Shown: positions 33,896 through 45,733 of the stretch, one piece after another
How positions within the stretch are numbered: the stretch's first letter is position 1
How the letters are laid out: each line of letters starts with the position of its first letter
NCBI GenBank assembly: GCA_963930655.1
Contig: OZ005602.1
Span: 1,743,501 to 1,807,500, forward strand
DNA from: Myrica gale
Taxonomy: Eukaryota; Streptophyta; Magnoliopsida; Fagales; Myricaceae
Reading direction: 5' to 3'
DNA: 64,000 bases
The notes under the pieces: model-generated
What the model was told of the DNA's origin: nothing
Seen by the model: only the letters and a program-made list of their open reading frames with translations
The model's database searches: none
Made by a program: the position numbers and the translations under genes

Positions 33896-36800
33896 ATGGA
33901 GTTCAACAACGAGGAAACAACATCAAAGGTGACTGATTATGAAGTGATAGAGCAGATTGGAAAAGGAACATCCGGAGCTTCATATCTTGTTCTGCATAGA
34001 ATTGAGAGAAAGAAGTAAGAAAAATAATTCTCACAAATTTTTCTTCTTCCTGGGGTTTGTTAGCAGTTTGTACAGACAAAAGCATGTATTCTGGATGTTT
34101 GTTTTGCTTCCAAATGATAAAATCATGGAAATAGGGTAATTAGTACCACTTTTTGAGTAATTAGGTGGGTGGGATATCTTCCATATCTACAGATCAAGCA
34201 AGTTTTCACTTCCTAAAACAAAAAGAGCTATTTTTCATGACATCTTTATTGCTTTTCTTTCTTATTAACACATTTTCTAGCTTGCATAAGTTCTAATTCT
34301 GCAGTTTAACATTTTGTTTTGGTACTCTAGGTATGTCTTAAAGAAGATTCGGTTGTCTAAACAAACAGAGAAATTCAAGCGTGCCGCACATCAAGAGGTT
34401 ACCCTTTTGAATATTCTTTATGCCATCTTAATTGTATGGTTATGCAGTTTAAACGTAATATATTGATGAAGTTTTGGTTTAGAGAAAAATTACTCCTCCT
34501 TAACTATTCTTAAGTGTATATTCACACATCATGTAACCTGGATCTCAACGAATACTAGTGTCGTTTCAATCATACCAAGTTTGAATTACTAACTTCCATT
34601 TCCTAAAACTTGTATATTCTAAATTCTTCTCTATTAAGACAAACACTTGCATTTTTCCCTTTTTAATTTTCTGGAGCTTCCTTGCATGTTACCATGTTTA
34701 GGCTTATCCTTCATCTGAGAAAAGAAAAAAGAAAGCAAATTGCGCTACAAAACCACCAAAACAGTTTTCAGCTTAAACAAGACGATATAGAAGGCAATAT
34801 ACTTTACCATCCCTTGAAAATTTTCCTATAGAAGATCCTCTTCCATTTAAATTTCAATCCATGAAGTAGACTCCGTAGAAGTTAAGCTAGCAAGAAGATA
34901 GAGGCACAAAAGTACAGATACGAACCGTTCTTGGTCTTGGTCTTGTTAAGTCTAGCTAAACATCATGGCTTAAAAGGTAGATGGTATAATTTCTTGGCAA
35001 GGTACCAAAAACCTCACAGCAGAGATTGAGGATGAAGTATGGAGAGGGCTACCCCTTGTTCTGAAACCCAGCAATTGGAACTGGAAAAAGAAAAAAGAAG
35101 GTAATAATTATGCGATAAAAATTGTATTATAAAGAGTGATCTAACAAGAAAAAAGAGTAACTATCATGCAACGAGATTATTCATCTTGTTTGTTTTTTGT
35201 CCATCACTTTAATGGAATAGTTTCCTCGATTTGAGTGGGAATAAATTCAATCATCAGCCTTGAAACCATGAAGTAGATGTATGAGCTTATGAAACAGATC
35301 CTGTTCAGGTAAGCTACAGATTCAATCGTTTCTATAAGACATGATATGAAGCACAATGTTTTGTTTCTGAAAACTACACCATTTATGTTGCTAGGTAAAA
35401 TCTTTTCCATCTTTGCAAATAAACAGATGTAGCATTTGGTTAACTAACTGATATAAATACTACAAAAAAATATCTGCTTACTCAAATCCAAGAACTTTTT
35501 TGTTCTGTAACGTAATTTTTGTTGGTCATGCTGCAGATGAATCTGATTGCAAAGCTAAATAATCCATATATTGTGGAGTACAAAGACGCGTGGGTGGAAA
35601 AGGTAGCTTTAGCAATGTGTTAATTATATAATTTTACCTCTCAATTAGAAAACAAATAGATGCTTAAATCTTCATGTTATCTGCTGGACTCCAAAGAAAG
35701 AGTATACTGCAAAATCATGACTTAATTATATAATCTTCATGTTAATTATGATTTTTATGTTTTGTGTATGGCAGGAGTGCTTTGTGTGCATTGTGACAAG
35801 TTACTGTGAGGGAGGAGATATGTAAGTCGCCACTAATTAGGACCTCAAATTTAGTTTATTAAGTATCTAAATTGCTGGATTCTAAGCAAGTTGAGGGGAA
35901 CTACTAAAAGGTGATGGAAATTTAAATGGAATTTCCTATCATCCCAGCATTCATTTTTCTCTAGGTGTGTTTCTGAAGTCCTTCTCAACTGATGACCTAA
36001 TGCAAAACTGATCTTACAGGGCCGAGATGATAAAGAAAGCTAGAGGAACATTTTTTCCAGAAGTGGTAAGGAACACACTAATAACTACAAGATGGAGGTC
36101 CCTAAATGGAATTACACCTGATATACACCATCTTCTACATTTCCATCCAGAAACTCTGTAAATGGCTGACCCAACTGTTGCTAGCTGTCGATTACCTCCA
36201 TGCCAACCGTGTTCTTCACAGGGACTTAAAGGTACATATCTCTATAATCGCTAAGTTGTACAAACAGAATATCTTGTTGCAGTCAGTAACTCTATCCCTT
36301 ACAGTGCTCCAACATATTCCTAACAAAAAGCAATGACATCAGAGTAGGTGAGAAAGCAAATGCATGAATTTTTGAATGTAGACACCAGATTTTACTTAAA
36401 CATTTGTTTGCTGACAATTTCGGATAGTATGGTTGCAGGTGACTTCGGACTTTCAAAAATGCTCAAGAAAGATGATCTTGCTTCCTCGGTAAACTTATTG
36501 GCATATTGGCTGCAATCTTCAAGTTTTTAAGTACCTCTTACAATGACAATTATTGCATCACAATGGGAAATTTGTTGTAAATAAAGGATACTTGTCTGAC
36601 AGGTATTTAAAACAAAAGGTGGAATTTATGTAAATAAAACGGGATCAAGGCTTTGAGCTACTCCTTTCACTGCACATAGAGTCCACATCTAGATGGATAG
36701 GCTTTAACGTTGGAATACAATTTTAAAACATTTACTTATACCCAGCACCTCTCACTTTGAAGCACAGCAGGAGCATACAGTATATTACGTTTGTATTTCA

Positions 36801-38842
36801 TCTTGCACTTTTTGACTTTCCAAGAGTTAGGCTCTAATCCTCCTAACACAAAATCCAACCATCCACTATTGTCAAATTGTGGAAAACCAAGTCGCTGCAG
36901 AGCTTCTTTTGAGGAGGTGCTGTTAGTCATTTTTAGCACAATCTCTTACTGCTTTTGCTAATTATTCTGTCGTTAAGATAAGAACTGTGCGGAATAATTG
37001 ATTTTCCTACATTTAGTGTTCTTCGAGAAATATGATGCGTATGGTAACTTATGTGTTGTACTCCCTGTTTCATGTAGGTTGTGGGTACTCCCATCTACAT
37101 GTCTCCAGAGATCCTAGCAGACATACCTTATGGATACAAGTCCGATATATGGTCATTAGGTTAATACACCCATTGACATATCATTTGTTAATCATGTCCA
37201 GTAACCCACTTGTATTGATAACATATGTTAATGAACAGGTTGCTGTATGTTTGAAATAGCGGCACACCAGCCAGCATTTAAGGCTCCTGTAAGTGTCCGG
37301 CTGACCTATTACTGCCAAATTTTATGGTTTGGAGTTAATATGGTACTACATATTTCAGCTTCTTTTTCTTTCTGCAAATATATTCCAATTTATTACTAAC
37401 TAGTAAATCGTATTATTGACAACTTCATGAAACAGGATATGGCTAGACTCGTTCACAAAATAAACCGATCAACCATATCCCCACTTCCTATTGAGTATTC
37501 CTCTACGTTGTAAGTGAATGTCATGAATCTTCTGTAAGCACTCGATGTTTATGACACAAAGTACATCAGTCTACATATACAAGATTTCTGCAACTAAGCT
37601 AGGATGCATTTGGAATGCAGGAAACAATTAATCAAGAGCATGCTAAGAAAGAACCCAGACCGCAGACCAACAGTGAGTTCAAATTGCCAAACTCTTTCTT
37701 ATCTTTACAAAAGCAATTCTATGTACTGAAACTTCGACATAACTGTATTTTAGGCTGCACAGCTGTTGAGACATCCCCATTTACAACCATACCTAGCTGA
37801 ATGCCACAATATATGTCCTAATGTATTCCTACCAGTAAAGTCTGATCCCCGCAGTAAAACTAGACCACAGGAATCCCAACTGTGTAACAAGTTCCTTGGT
37901 GGCAAAGACATCAGAGGTGGAAAGGGAAAGTCGTTACTGGGGTTGAGAAGTGTTCAAGTACGAAAAGCACATGGATTCATTAATAAACCAGCAACCAAAG
38001 GCAACACCTCCAATTTCGATGACATTAAAGTTGAGACAAATATGGTTGATACTACTTGCTGTTCTGAGCAATCATCAAAAGCAGGTAAGGGTTTAAGAGT
38101 TATCTTGAATTATGCTGAACATTTAGGAAATACCAACTCACAAGCTGCATCAATGGATATCTCAACCTATTATAATGAATATTCGAAAAAAGGGTCTGCC
38201 TGTAAGCACTCCCTGATGATGCAAGAGAAACCTGTTGCCAGAGAAACGGACAAAAAGGCTACCAGTGTTAATGAGAATGGTCATAATGTAATGACAACTT
38301 GCAATGCAAATTGTGCCAGCCGTGTTGGCCTTTCAGGCTATTGTCAGATGAAATCAGAGTCAAAGAAAAATAAAAATTGCATGTATGATGCGGTGCCAAG
38401 ATGCTGTTCATGTACTACAAGGAGGCCAAATTCATATCTGAAAAATGCTTCCACAGAAAACACATTATTATCAAGTAAAGTTACATTTGTAGGTGAAGAT
38501 GAATTCAACACAATAGAAGATAGCCTAATCTCTTATAAACAAACAGGAGAAGAAGATCTTTACGGTTCAAATGGAGCTTCTAGTTACATATCAATGATGA
38601 GTTCGCCGACTTCCACTCATGATGATGAAACAAGGAATGAGTGGGGTCCACAAAGCAGGAAAAGAGCTGAAGCTCTAGAGTCACTACTAGAGATATGTTC
38701 GGATCTACTTAAACAACAAAGGTTTGAGGAACTCGCAGGCGTGTTAAGACCTTTTGGTGAAGAAGCTGTGTCATCAAGAGAAACAGCAATATGGTTGACA
38801 CAGACCCTGATGAATGTTCAGCGAACTGGCAGTGGAGCCTAG
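33896..38842 (+). CDS. NEK5: NEK5-like NIMA-related serine/threonine kinase
   Basis: 13 coding exons: 33896-34014, 34331-34397, 35537-35602, 35775-35821, 36020-36065, 36151-36231, 36305-36347, 36439-36488, 37078-37159, 37239-37288, 37436-37509, 37621-37672, 37754-38842, giving 621 residues in frame. The N-terminal kinase domain (about residues 15-270) has the glycine loop [15 protein letters not shown]-type lysine in [14 protein letters not shown] hinge, catalytic HRDLKCSNIFL, GDFGLS metal site and [10 protein letters not shown] activation segment; it ends in RHPHLQPYL. The wording [16 protein letters not shown] and [15 protein letters not shown] favours plant NEK5. A variable ~290-residue segment follows, then a conserved tail ([13 protein letters not shown]...[16 protein letters not shown]). 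Plant NEKs act in microtubule organisation and directional growth. The variable segment is longer than I recall for Arabidopsis NEK5, so NEK6 cannot be wholly excluded. Confidence 0.9.
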
Positions 38843-39367
38843 CAAAATAGGATGCGAATGGTTTTCCACTTGGCGAAGAATTTGATATGAAAATGCTTGG
38901 AACTTGTCTGAAATTTTTGAGATTTTGTTGTTTAGTTATGAAGTTTTTTACTTTTTCAAAAAATTTCTTTTAAAGGTGAATATTTTGATTGCACCAAACA
39001 TCACCTTTTTAAGTCTCACTAATTATGGATACCCGATTTACAAAACTTGGTGTATATGTTTGCTTTATTTCCTAAAACAAAAAGTGTGGAATTCACAGAA
39101 AAAAAATATAAATTGGAGAATTTACAGTTGAGATGTTACGGCTAGTTTGCAATAGACACTGCGCGGAAGTCTCTGTTCCCCTCCACTTTCCGCCGCGTGT
39201 CAACTATATAGGTGTGTGGTTCCTTTTTTTTTTTTAAATATACTATTACTCTCTCTTTAAAAAAATATTTTATTATAAGATAAATACATGTTTTACCCTT
39301 TAATTATATGAATATTTTTTACTTTACACCTCATCTATTATTTTTGTCACTTTGCACCCGTCAATTA
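38843..39367. other. 3' UTR and downstream DNA of the NEK gene
   Basis: No further gene. AT-rich. Confidence 0.35.
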
Positions 39368-39377
39368 TTAATTTTAA

Positions 39378-39780
39378 GGAATTTATCAGTTTAGTCCTTA
39401 AGTTTTACACGCTTTTACGTTTTATTCCTTTAGTTTCATTTTTTCAAATATTAGTCCTTGGGTTTATAGTTTTTTACAAAATGGTCCTTTCGTCAGTCTG
39501 CCGTCCATATACTTAATGGACCATGTAGCGGTCGACCGGGTATATGTTTTGAACGTGAGCAGTTGACCGTTACATGAAGCGGACGACCGGTACATGTAGC
39601 GGTCGACCGCTTCAAATTGATAACGTGTCAGAGAGCTCCGTTAAACATATGAACGACAGACTGACGGAATGACCATTTTGTAAAAAATGTAAACCCAATG
39701 ACTAATATTTGAAAAAAATGAAACTCAAGGACTAAAACGTAAAAGCGTGTAAAATCTAATGATTAAACTGCTAAATTCCC
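39378..39780. mobile_element. Fold-back element, 403 bp, with 10-bp target duplication
   Basis: Bounded by TTAATTTTAA at 39368-39377 and 39781-39790. The arms are long imperfect inverted repeats: left 'ggaatttatcagtttagtcc', 'acacgcttttacgttttattc' and 'tacaaaatggtcctttcgtcagtctg'; right 'cagactgacggaatgaccattttgta', 'aaaacgtaaaagcgtgt' and 'gattaaactgctaaattccc'. The centre repeats a GGTCGACCG-type palindrome three to four times. Duplication size and long arms suggest a Mutator-type fold-back element. Confidence 0.8.
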
Positions 39781-39790
39781 TTAATTTTAA

Positions 39791-41301
39791 ATATTTTGTT
39801 CTCATCATTAAATTTTTTATTAATTTAAAAAGAAAATAATATTTGTAAGCTCAAAATGGTAATTTTATCCTATACTTTTTAAACAATTTTATGAGGATAA
39901 AATTGTAATTCTAGAGGTCAAAAAATCAATTTTGTCAAGTTATTGCTGAAAAGAAAAACCAAATTCTTCTATTTGATGTCGATTCATCCAAACTTCTATT
40001 CCTTGTAGGTAAAAGCTAACAGTATGATTGACAAAAAAAGTTAACCTAAAATCAATAATTGGTATTTGGATTATGATAAAATAAAAATAAAAATTTAAAT
40101 GCAGAATATCAAAACACTTATAGTTTGAGGGTGCAACGTATATTTATCCCTTTAATTTTCAAAAATTTCGAGTTTGACGACCCTGTCTCCACTTTGTATT
40201 ATGCGTTATGCTACATCAATTGCAGTAGTTTGATTATTTGCACTATACCATCAAATTGATTAACTTAGTTTTGTAGTAGATAATGTTCCTCACAAATCAT
40301 CACACTTATTATCCCTACAAGTCAAAGCACATGACATGACTTCTTGTATAATGGTAAGATAAAAATCAAGCAAAAATAATTATACAAGATTTGGCACATA
40401 AAAATGCTTATCATATGCCTTGCTCGCTTGTTCTTGGGCATGTTTCCTTTGTACCATTTCCCACTAACATTATCCAATCATCTTTGCTTGGTTTCAAGGA
40501 AAAATGTTGTTAGTGTTTAGTAGAGTTTAATTTTTCGTTAAAATAACCAATGATTTTGATAAGCATAAATGTAACGAAGATGGTGATTGTATTCTTTAAG
40601 GAGTGATGATCTTGGATAAAGAAAGGGTCCTAGGTAAAAGTAAATTTTGTGAGGCATTGCTAGCCATTGGGCACCTTATACAAGAATAACTTGTACCATT
40701 TCCTGCCTATAGATTATGTGAGTATCTTCCTTTGATTTCAAAGAAATAGTCACTTCTCTTTAATGACTATTGTCCCTACATTTTTTGCATATGGAAAAAA
40801 ATTAGAAAAATAATCTAAGGAATCCTATTTTAACTTCATCCAAGATTCATGAGATCACAACTAAAGCAATAGGAATATAGTTTACAAGTAATTTCCTTTT
40901 TCTAATCCTTTCTGAGTGCTCATATATATATTTGAATGGATTGGAACTAAAATTGGAATTTACCTCTAACTAATTTTTCTTGCAAGTTACTCATATTTCA
41001 AATTTACAAAAAGCTTTAAACTATTAAGAAAATATGACAATAAACAACCCAAAAGAAAAGAAAACATTCAACACCCTTGTTTTTTCTATAAGAGTAATTA
41101 ACCATGATCAAGTGAACCTTATGCATATTTTTGACAATCCACACATGTAAAAGCAACAAAAGTGTTAAGAAAACATGTTAAGGAGATTTGATTTAGTGAT
41201 AATTTTGATGGTATTTTCATTTATGGCTAAGCGTGTAACATAGCTGTATATAGCTCTTAGAAGGCTGTAAATAGTTTCCTTGTATAGCATACGGGAGTTG
41301 G
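39791..41301. other. AT-rich intergenic, no gene seen
   Basis: Nothing recognised on either strand. Confidence 0.4.
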
Positions 41302-41315
41302 TACACACATAAGAT

Positions 41316-41399
41316 TTTTTTTTTATAAGTAAGCCAATATTATTAAGAAGAAGAAAAACACGAAGCACACAACAACGGAGTCAACAGTACAAGAGAAAA
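41316..41399 (-). mobile_element. Short 3'-end L1-like retro-insertion (minus)
   Basis: It starts with a T-run then 'ataagtaagccaatattattaag', the reverse complement of an L1-like 3' end (compare 'ttattaataaaatttccttacttatc' plus A-tail at 53780-53820). Flanks 'tacacacataagat' (41302-41315) and 'tacacgcataagat' (41400-41413) agree at 13 of 14 positions, as expected for a target duplication. It is only 84 bp, so severely 5'-truncated. Confidence 0.6.
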
Positions 41400-41413
41400 T
41401 ACACGCATAAGAT

Positions 41414-43459
41414 TAGGCGACAATCTTGTATTTTTTGATCTATATAAAAGAAGCAAACCCTCGAGTGAAGGTTATTCAGACCAATTGACAGAACAATCAT
41501 TGACAGAGCAAGACAGCTGCGAAATTTACACCGCATCTTACATGTGATAGTGTGCATAATCGTATGGAAGTAATCAACCTACCTGATGTTTTGAAGGTTT
41601 ACCACAATGAAGCTTTTTATGCAAGAACTTACTCAATTTTTTTATATATATCTTGGAATTTACAGAAGGTATAGAGTAAAAAAGGGAATGTCTTTGATTT
41701 TTGAAACATGAATTTCCAAGACAATATTCAAATACTTTGAAGAATTCAGTCAACCTGTATGAGTAAAAGCATAAGCAATAATTGAATCATTTGTAATAGT
41801 CCAAGCATGCATGTGTCAATACAGACACAAGGACTTCAGAAGAGGCATCTCCACAGAAGATATTGATGAACAGCTTATTTTCATAACATATCCTTTTAGT
41901 ATTGCAAGAAACAAACCAATTGATGGTTACCTAAACAGGTTGGTCGAGATTATGCTTGTTGATTAATTTAAAAATGTCCCTGCATATTCTGATTCCTTGA
42001 AGAGGAATTGTTATTAGCACCCTATTTCAACAGTACTACCTTACCTCAGTTTTATGATCAGTTTTCTTGCTAAATAACTGATAATGCTCTAATACAGTGC
42101 CACATGATACTCATACGTTTTAAGCTATCTGGACTAGGAAGAGTGCATGACAAGATTAGGGGGAAGGAAGTATAAGAGGGACAAAGGTATGGACTTGAAA
42201 GAGGTCAAAGCACCTAATAAAGGTGTGAAATTAGTACCACCCGCAGTGTATATTTGTATACAAGTAACCGAGTTATGTTCATCAGTGGGTACTGTGGCAA
42301 TGGCAATGGCAACAAAAACACCGTTTATTAACACACTTGTTCGTCATCAGAGCTGGGAAGTTTGAAGGTGACAAACCCGTGGAACTCTAGACACAAATAT
42401 CTAGAGGTTGAGTTACGGCTGAAAGATTTCTCTGTCCATGCTTCTGGAAAATGGGATGCATTTACTAAAAGAGGAATTACTCGCATGAAAGTAGCATCTA
42501 GTATCTCATAGGATACACTATGTTGGGTTGCCATAGATCACAACGGCTTTAGGAGATTAGAAGAGCTAACTTCTCACAATCAATCAAGCACACTCGTGGT
42601 TGGACAGTAAGATGTACATGCACTAACTTATTGTGATGAATATTGTGGGGCTACAGAAGCCACAAGGATTATTATGAAGAAAGTAGGGAATTAACATGTT
42701 TTCTCCACAACTGGTATAATATGTCCAACTGCCCTAAAGACTGAAGCATCAATAACACATCAAGGACTCAAATATTCTAGTAAACACTCTAGAAGAATAA
42801 CCCAAGCATCATGTTAAAAGATACACTAACAACAATGCTTTTATGGCCACAAGACTACTTAATAGAGGTTCTCATCATATTGAATTCTTTTCTTATAGTC
42901 CTATATTATGGACTAAGATGGCACCACTCTGTAATCAGTTCTATCGTACTTGGCATTGCAGTATCGCATGCTTGTAATAGACTTAATTAAGTTCAAAAGA
43001 AAGACACAAGAGTACCACTGCTGGGAACTTACTCATGTCAACTTGGAGAATACTCCAGCCACTTTGGCTGGTGACGAACTACTCATGTCACAGCAAAAAC
43101 AATAGGTTGCAGGCAACTTCCGGAGAAAAAAATTATCTGAGGTTCCCCAAAAACAAGATTACATAACAATGTTTGCCAGTTGTTGTGAACATAACAATTA
43201 TTCCTAACTAAAATTATTCATTACTTCATCAGAAACAAAACGGTAAAATAATCATGAATGGCCTTTTGGCATTACAACAATCAAAATGGAACTCTCAAAA
43301 TCCTCAATTATCCATCTCACCCTCGAAGTATTTGGTTTCCCTAATCCCCCACTACCCAATTACAGAAAAATTACCCCTTTTCAACTGCATCCTATATTTC
43401 CAACACAAAAATGACAAATATTATCACGAGTCGAAATCGAATCATACCCATTACTCCTA
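41414..43459. other. Intergenic, no gene recognised
   Basis: Open frames near 42134-42534 do not resemble known proteins. The right end holds the CCME 3' UTR (minus strand). Confidence 0.35.
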
Positions 43460-44194
43460 CTATGACGCTTTCAATCCCTCCTGGCTCGCTTCCTCAATCT
43501 TCTTCTTGTTCTTCTCGATCTGCGCCGCCACCTCCTGGGGCATATACTTCTCGTCGTGCTTTGCCAAGACCTCAGTAGCGGAGAAATAACAGTCGCCGCT
43601 CCTTGCCTTCCCGGAGACGCTCTTGGCCGAGACCTCCTTCTTGGACTCCTCTGCAAAGGGCTTCACGAACCCTTCCACCACCACCGAATGGCCCTCCCGG
43701 AAAAGGTCCGGCAAGGAGCCCTGATACTTGACCAGAATGTCGGTGACCAGGTCCGTGATCACGAACTCCATCTCGGGTGACGAGGCCGGATGGACTACGC
43801 TGCCCTCGAGGACTAAGCCCCCCAATCGGAACTTGGTCTTCGAAGGGTTCGCGGCGTACTTCTCGAGCGCGTCGGTGGGGGTGACGTAGAAAACGAGCTG
43901 GTCTTGAAAGCTGTTGAGGACGATGACCACGAAGCCGGCGATGCAGCTGAAGGTGAGGGCGTAGGTCCAGAGGCGCCGGGTCTGGAGCTGTCTTGCCCGC
44001 GCCCCGATGTCCACAGTCTTGAGGCGACTCGGATGGCGCCGGGTGGCCGTGGAGAAGAAGCTGAGGCTGGAGAGGGAAAGCTCGTTGGAGAGAATGGACG
44101 GTGAGGATTTAACAGGGGATAGCAGAAGGGTGGTAGTCGTGGCGGTGGTGCGAAGGAGGTGGGATCTGAGGCGGAGGGAGAGGCGGGCCGCCAT
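43460..44194 (-). CDS. CCME: CcmE, mitochondrial cytochrome c maturation heme chaperone
   Basis: 244 residues in one exon. CcmE takes heme from the CcmC/ABC complex, binds it covalently in the mitochondrial intermembrane space and passes it to the apocytochrome c ligation complex (plants use the bacterial-type system I). A Ser/Thr/Arg-rich, acid-poor N-terminus (residues 1-60) fits a mitochondrial presequence. One membrane anchor lies near 75-94 (LWTYALTFSCIAGFVVIVLN). The OB-fold domain follows, with FRLGGLVLEGSV and VKYQGSLPDLFREG. The heme site is LAKHDEKYMP, with His213 and Tyr217 matching the H-x3-Y pair of bacterial CcmE. A Lys/Glu-rich tail ends the protein. Base composition is much GC-richer than its surroundings, giving long antisense shadow frames. 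Confidence 0.95.
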   Translation of the reverse strand: MAARLSLRLRSHLLRTTATTTTLLLSPVKSSPSILSNELSLSSLSFFSTATRRHPSRLKTVDIGARARQLQTRRLWTYALTFSCIAGFVVIVLNSFQDQLVFYVTPTDALEKYAANPSKTKFRLGGLVLEGSVVHPASSPEMEFVITDLVTDILVKYQGSLPDLFREGHSVVVEGFVKPFAEESKKEVSAKSVSGKARSGDCYFSATEVLAKHDEKYMPQEVAAQIEKNKKKIEEASQEGLKAS

Positions 44195-45318
44195 ATTTGT
44201 TTTCTGGGTTTTTCTAAGGAAAAGTAATGGAAAATTCGTGATCTTTGAAAAAGCAAATGGTAGTTGGGGTTATGACAAAGGAAAAGGGCCAGGATGGCAC
44301 CTGGGAATAGGCCTAATCTAAGGAAGGTTCTTGCAGTGTTTTCTGCTCTTACTCGTTCTTTAAAGGGTCCGAATAGAGTAACCAACGAAGATTTGCCATG
44401 TTTATGTTAGGGGGTGCAAGGCCATGGCAAGCCATTGGGGTCTACGGGCTTGAGGGTTCTGTTGTTTATGAAAAAAAGGTCTCAGTTCGTGCAATCTTTT
44501 GGGAGTTGGACAATGGAGTCAACAAATGCCGTCCAAATGGCATCTCTAAGGCATCTTCTCAGGCTTAAGGCGTCTCCTTCTTAATTGTATTATGTATAAA
44601 ACTGCACCACCCAATTGCATGAAAGATGATATTTGCTTGGAAAAAAAAAGGGTCCGCAGAGATGAGCGTGGAGGAAGTACCAAAACAAGACACCATTCGA
44701 ATATTTGTTGGAAGAAATGTACCTAACACCCTTTGTACTTTGTGCCTTCCCCCTCGATGAAGTATTTTCTCTTGTTCTCTTTTTTGTTCTTCATTTTTCT
44801 TTTGTTAAAAAAAACTATAGCCTCGTGCAATTAAGTTAGGGACTTGGTATAAAAAAAAAAAAAATTAAGGACTTAGTAACAGCGCGTGACTCGAATCCAC
44901 ACCCAAATATTCCATACGATTCGTCTAGTATTTGAAGGTTATGTCCACAAACTACTAGACTACGTGTCTGTAAACCATTTTCCTTTTGCAACAATTTGTT
45001 TTGATACCTTTCTTCTCTCCCAATATGATCTGTCTTCACCCTTCTATTTTCTCTCCCCTCTTTACCTCCATTAAACTTGAGAGTAGCGGTGAAATTGTAG
45101 AGAGAGATAGTTTAAATGAGTGGGTGAGGCATAATGGGGTTTTCAGGTTTGTGTGATTCTTGACCTGCTCGTTTGAGTTCGATAAAAAAACAAGCTAGTT
45201 AGTAACTAGCTCGTTTGAGATATTACACATCCTCCATCCCTCATTTTGTCTACCCTACCTCGAAGCTGGCTCTCTTTTTTTTTTTTTGCTAAATAATGTT
45301 AATATGCTCTCAGATGCC
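44195..45318. other. CCME promoter region and intergenic DNA
   Basis: The first ~200 bases are the upstream region of CCME (minus). The rest holds a possible SINE remnant near 44850-44960 and no gene. Confidence 0.35.
44850..44970 (-). mobile_element. Possible tRNA-derived SINE remnant
   Basis: Read on the minus strand, 'cacgtagtctagtagtttgtgg' resembles box A and 'gtgtggattcgagtcacgcg' resembles box B. They lie ~65 bases apart and are followed by a T-rich tail, as in Au-type SINEs. No clean target duplication was found. Confidence 0.4.
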
Positions 45319-45321
45319 TTA

Positions 45322-45500
45322 GGCTGCGTTTGCAACCAAAATTTTACCCAAAATTTTATCTCTCTCCTAATAAAATATTCCAATATAATCTCTCTCTCTC
45401 CTATAAAAAATAGAAAAAATTACCTCTCTCTTCACCTTTTCACTAAATCCAATACCAACACATATTTTCATACCAAAAATATTACAACACAAACACAACC
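45322..45500. mobile_element. Tourist-type MITE, 179 bp
   Basis: Perfect TTA duplication at 45319-45321 and 45501-45503. Ends 'ggctgcgtttgcaacc' and 'aacacaaacacaacc' are inverted repeats. The interior, with 'atctctct' and 'ctttt cactaaatccaatacc' blocks, resembles the MITE at 8411-8592. Confidence 0.8.
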
Positions 45501-45733
45501 TTAGTACAATTCCAAGCAAAAAAAAAAATACCATAGTACAACATATACAATAAAATCAACTATGGTCTCTGCAGACTAGACTGCTAAATAAAATTAATAG
45601 GACAAAGGGTCAAAAGACTACGTAATGCCTCATCATGTCTAGCAGAGAGAGCAGTGTAGCAGAATTGGTAGATATGTCACCTTGAAGTTGGCTCTCATTC
45701 GGTCTTCCCTCGTCCTTATTATCCCTTTGTGTG

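Noticed and set aside
36736..36939. 68-codon minus-strand frame inside NEK intron 8
   Set aside because: No recognised family, no splice partners; treated as chance or an unidentified gene scrap.
43813..44385. A 190-codon frame antisense/offset to CCME
   Set aside because: It is a GC-rich shadow of CCME: the conserved CcmE motifs are in the other frame.
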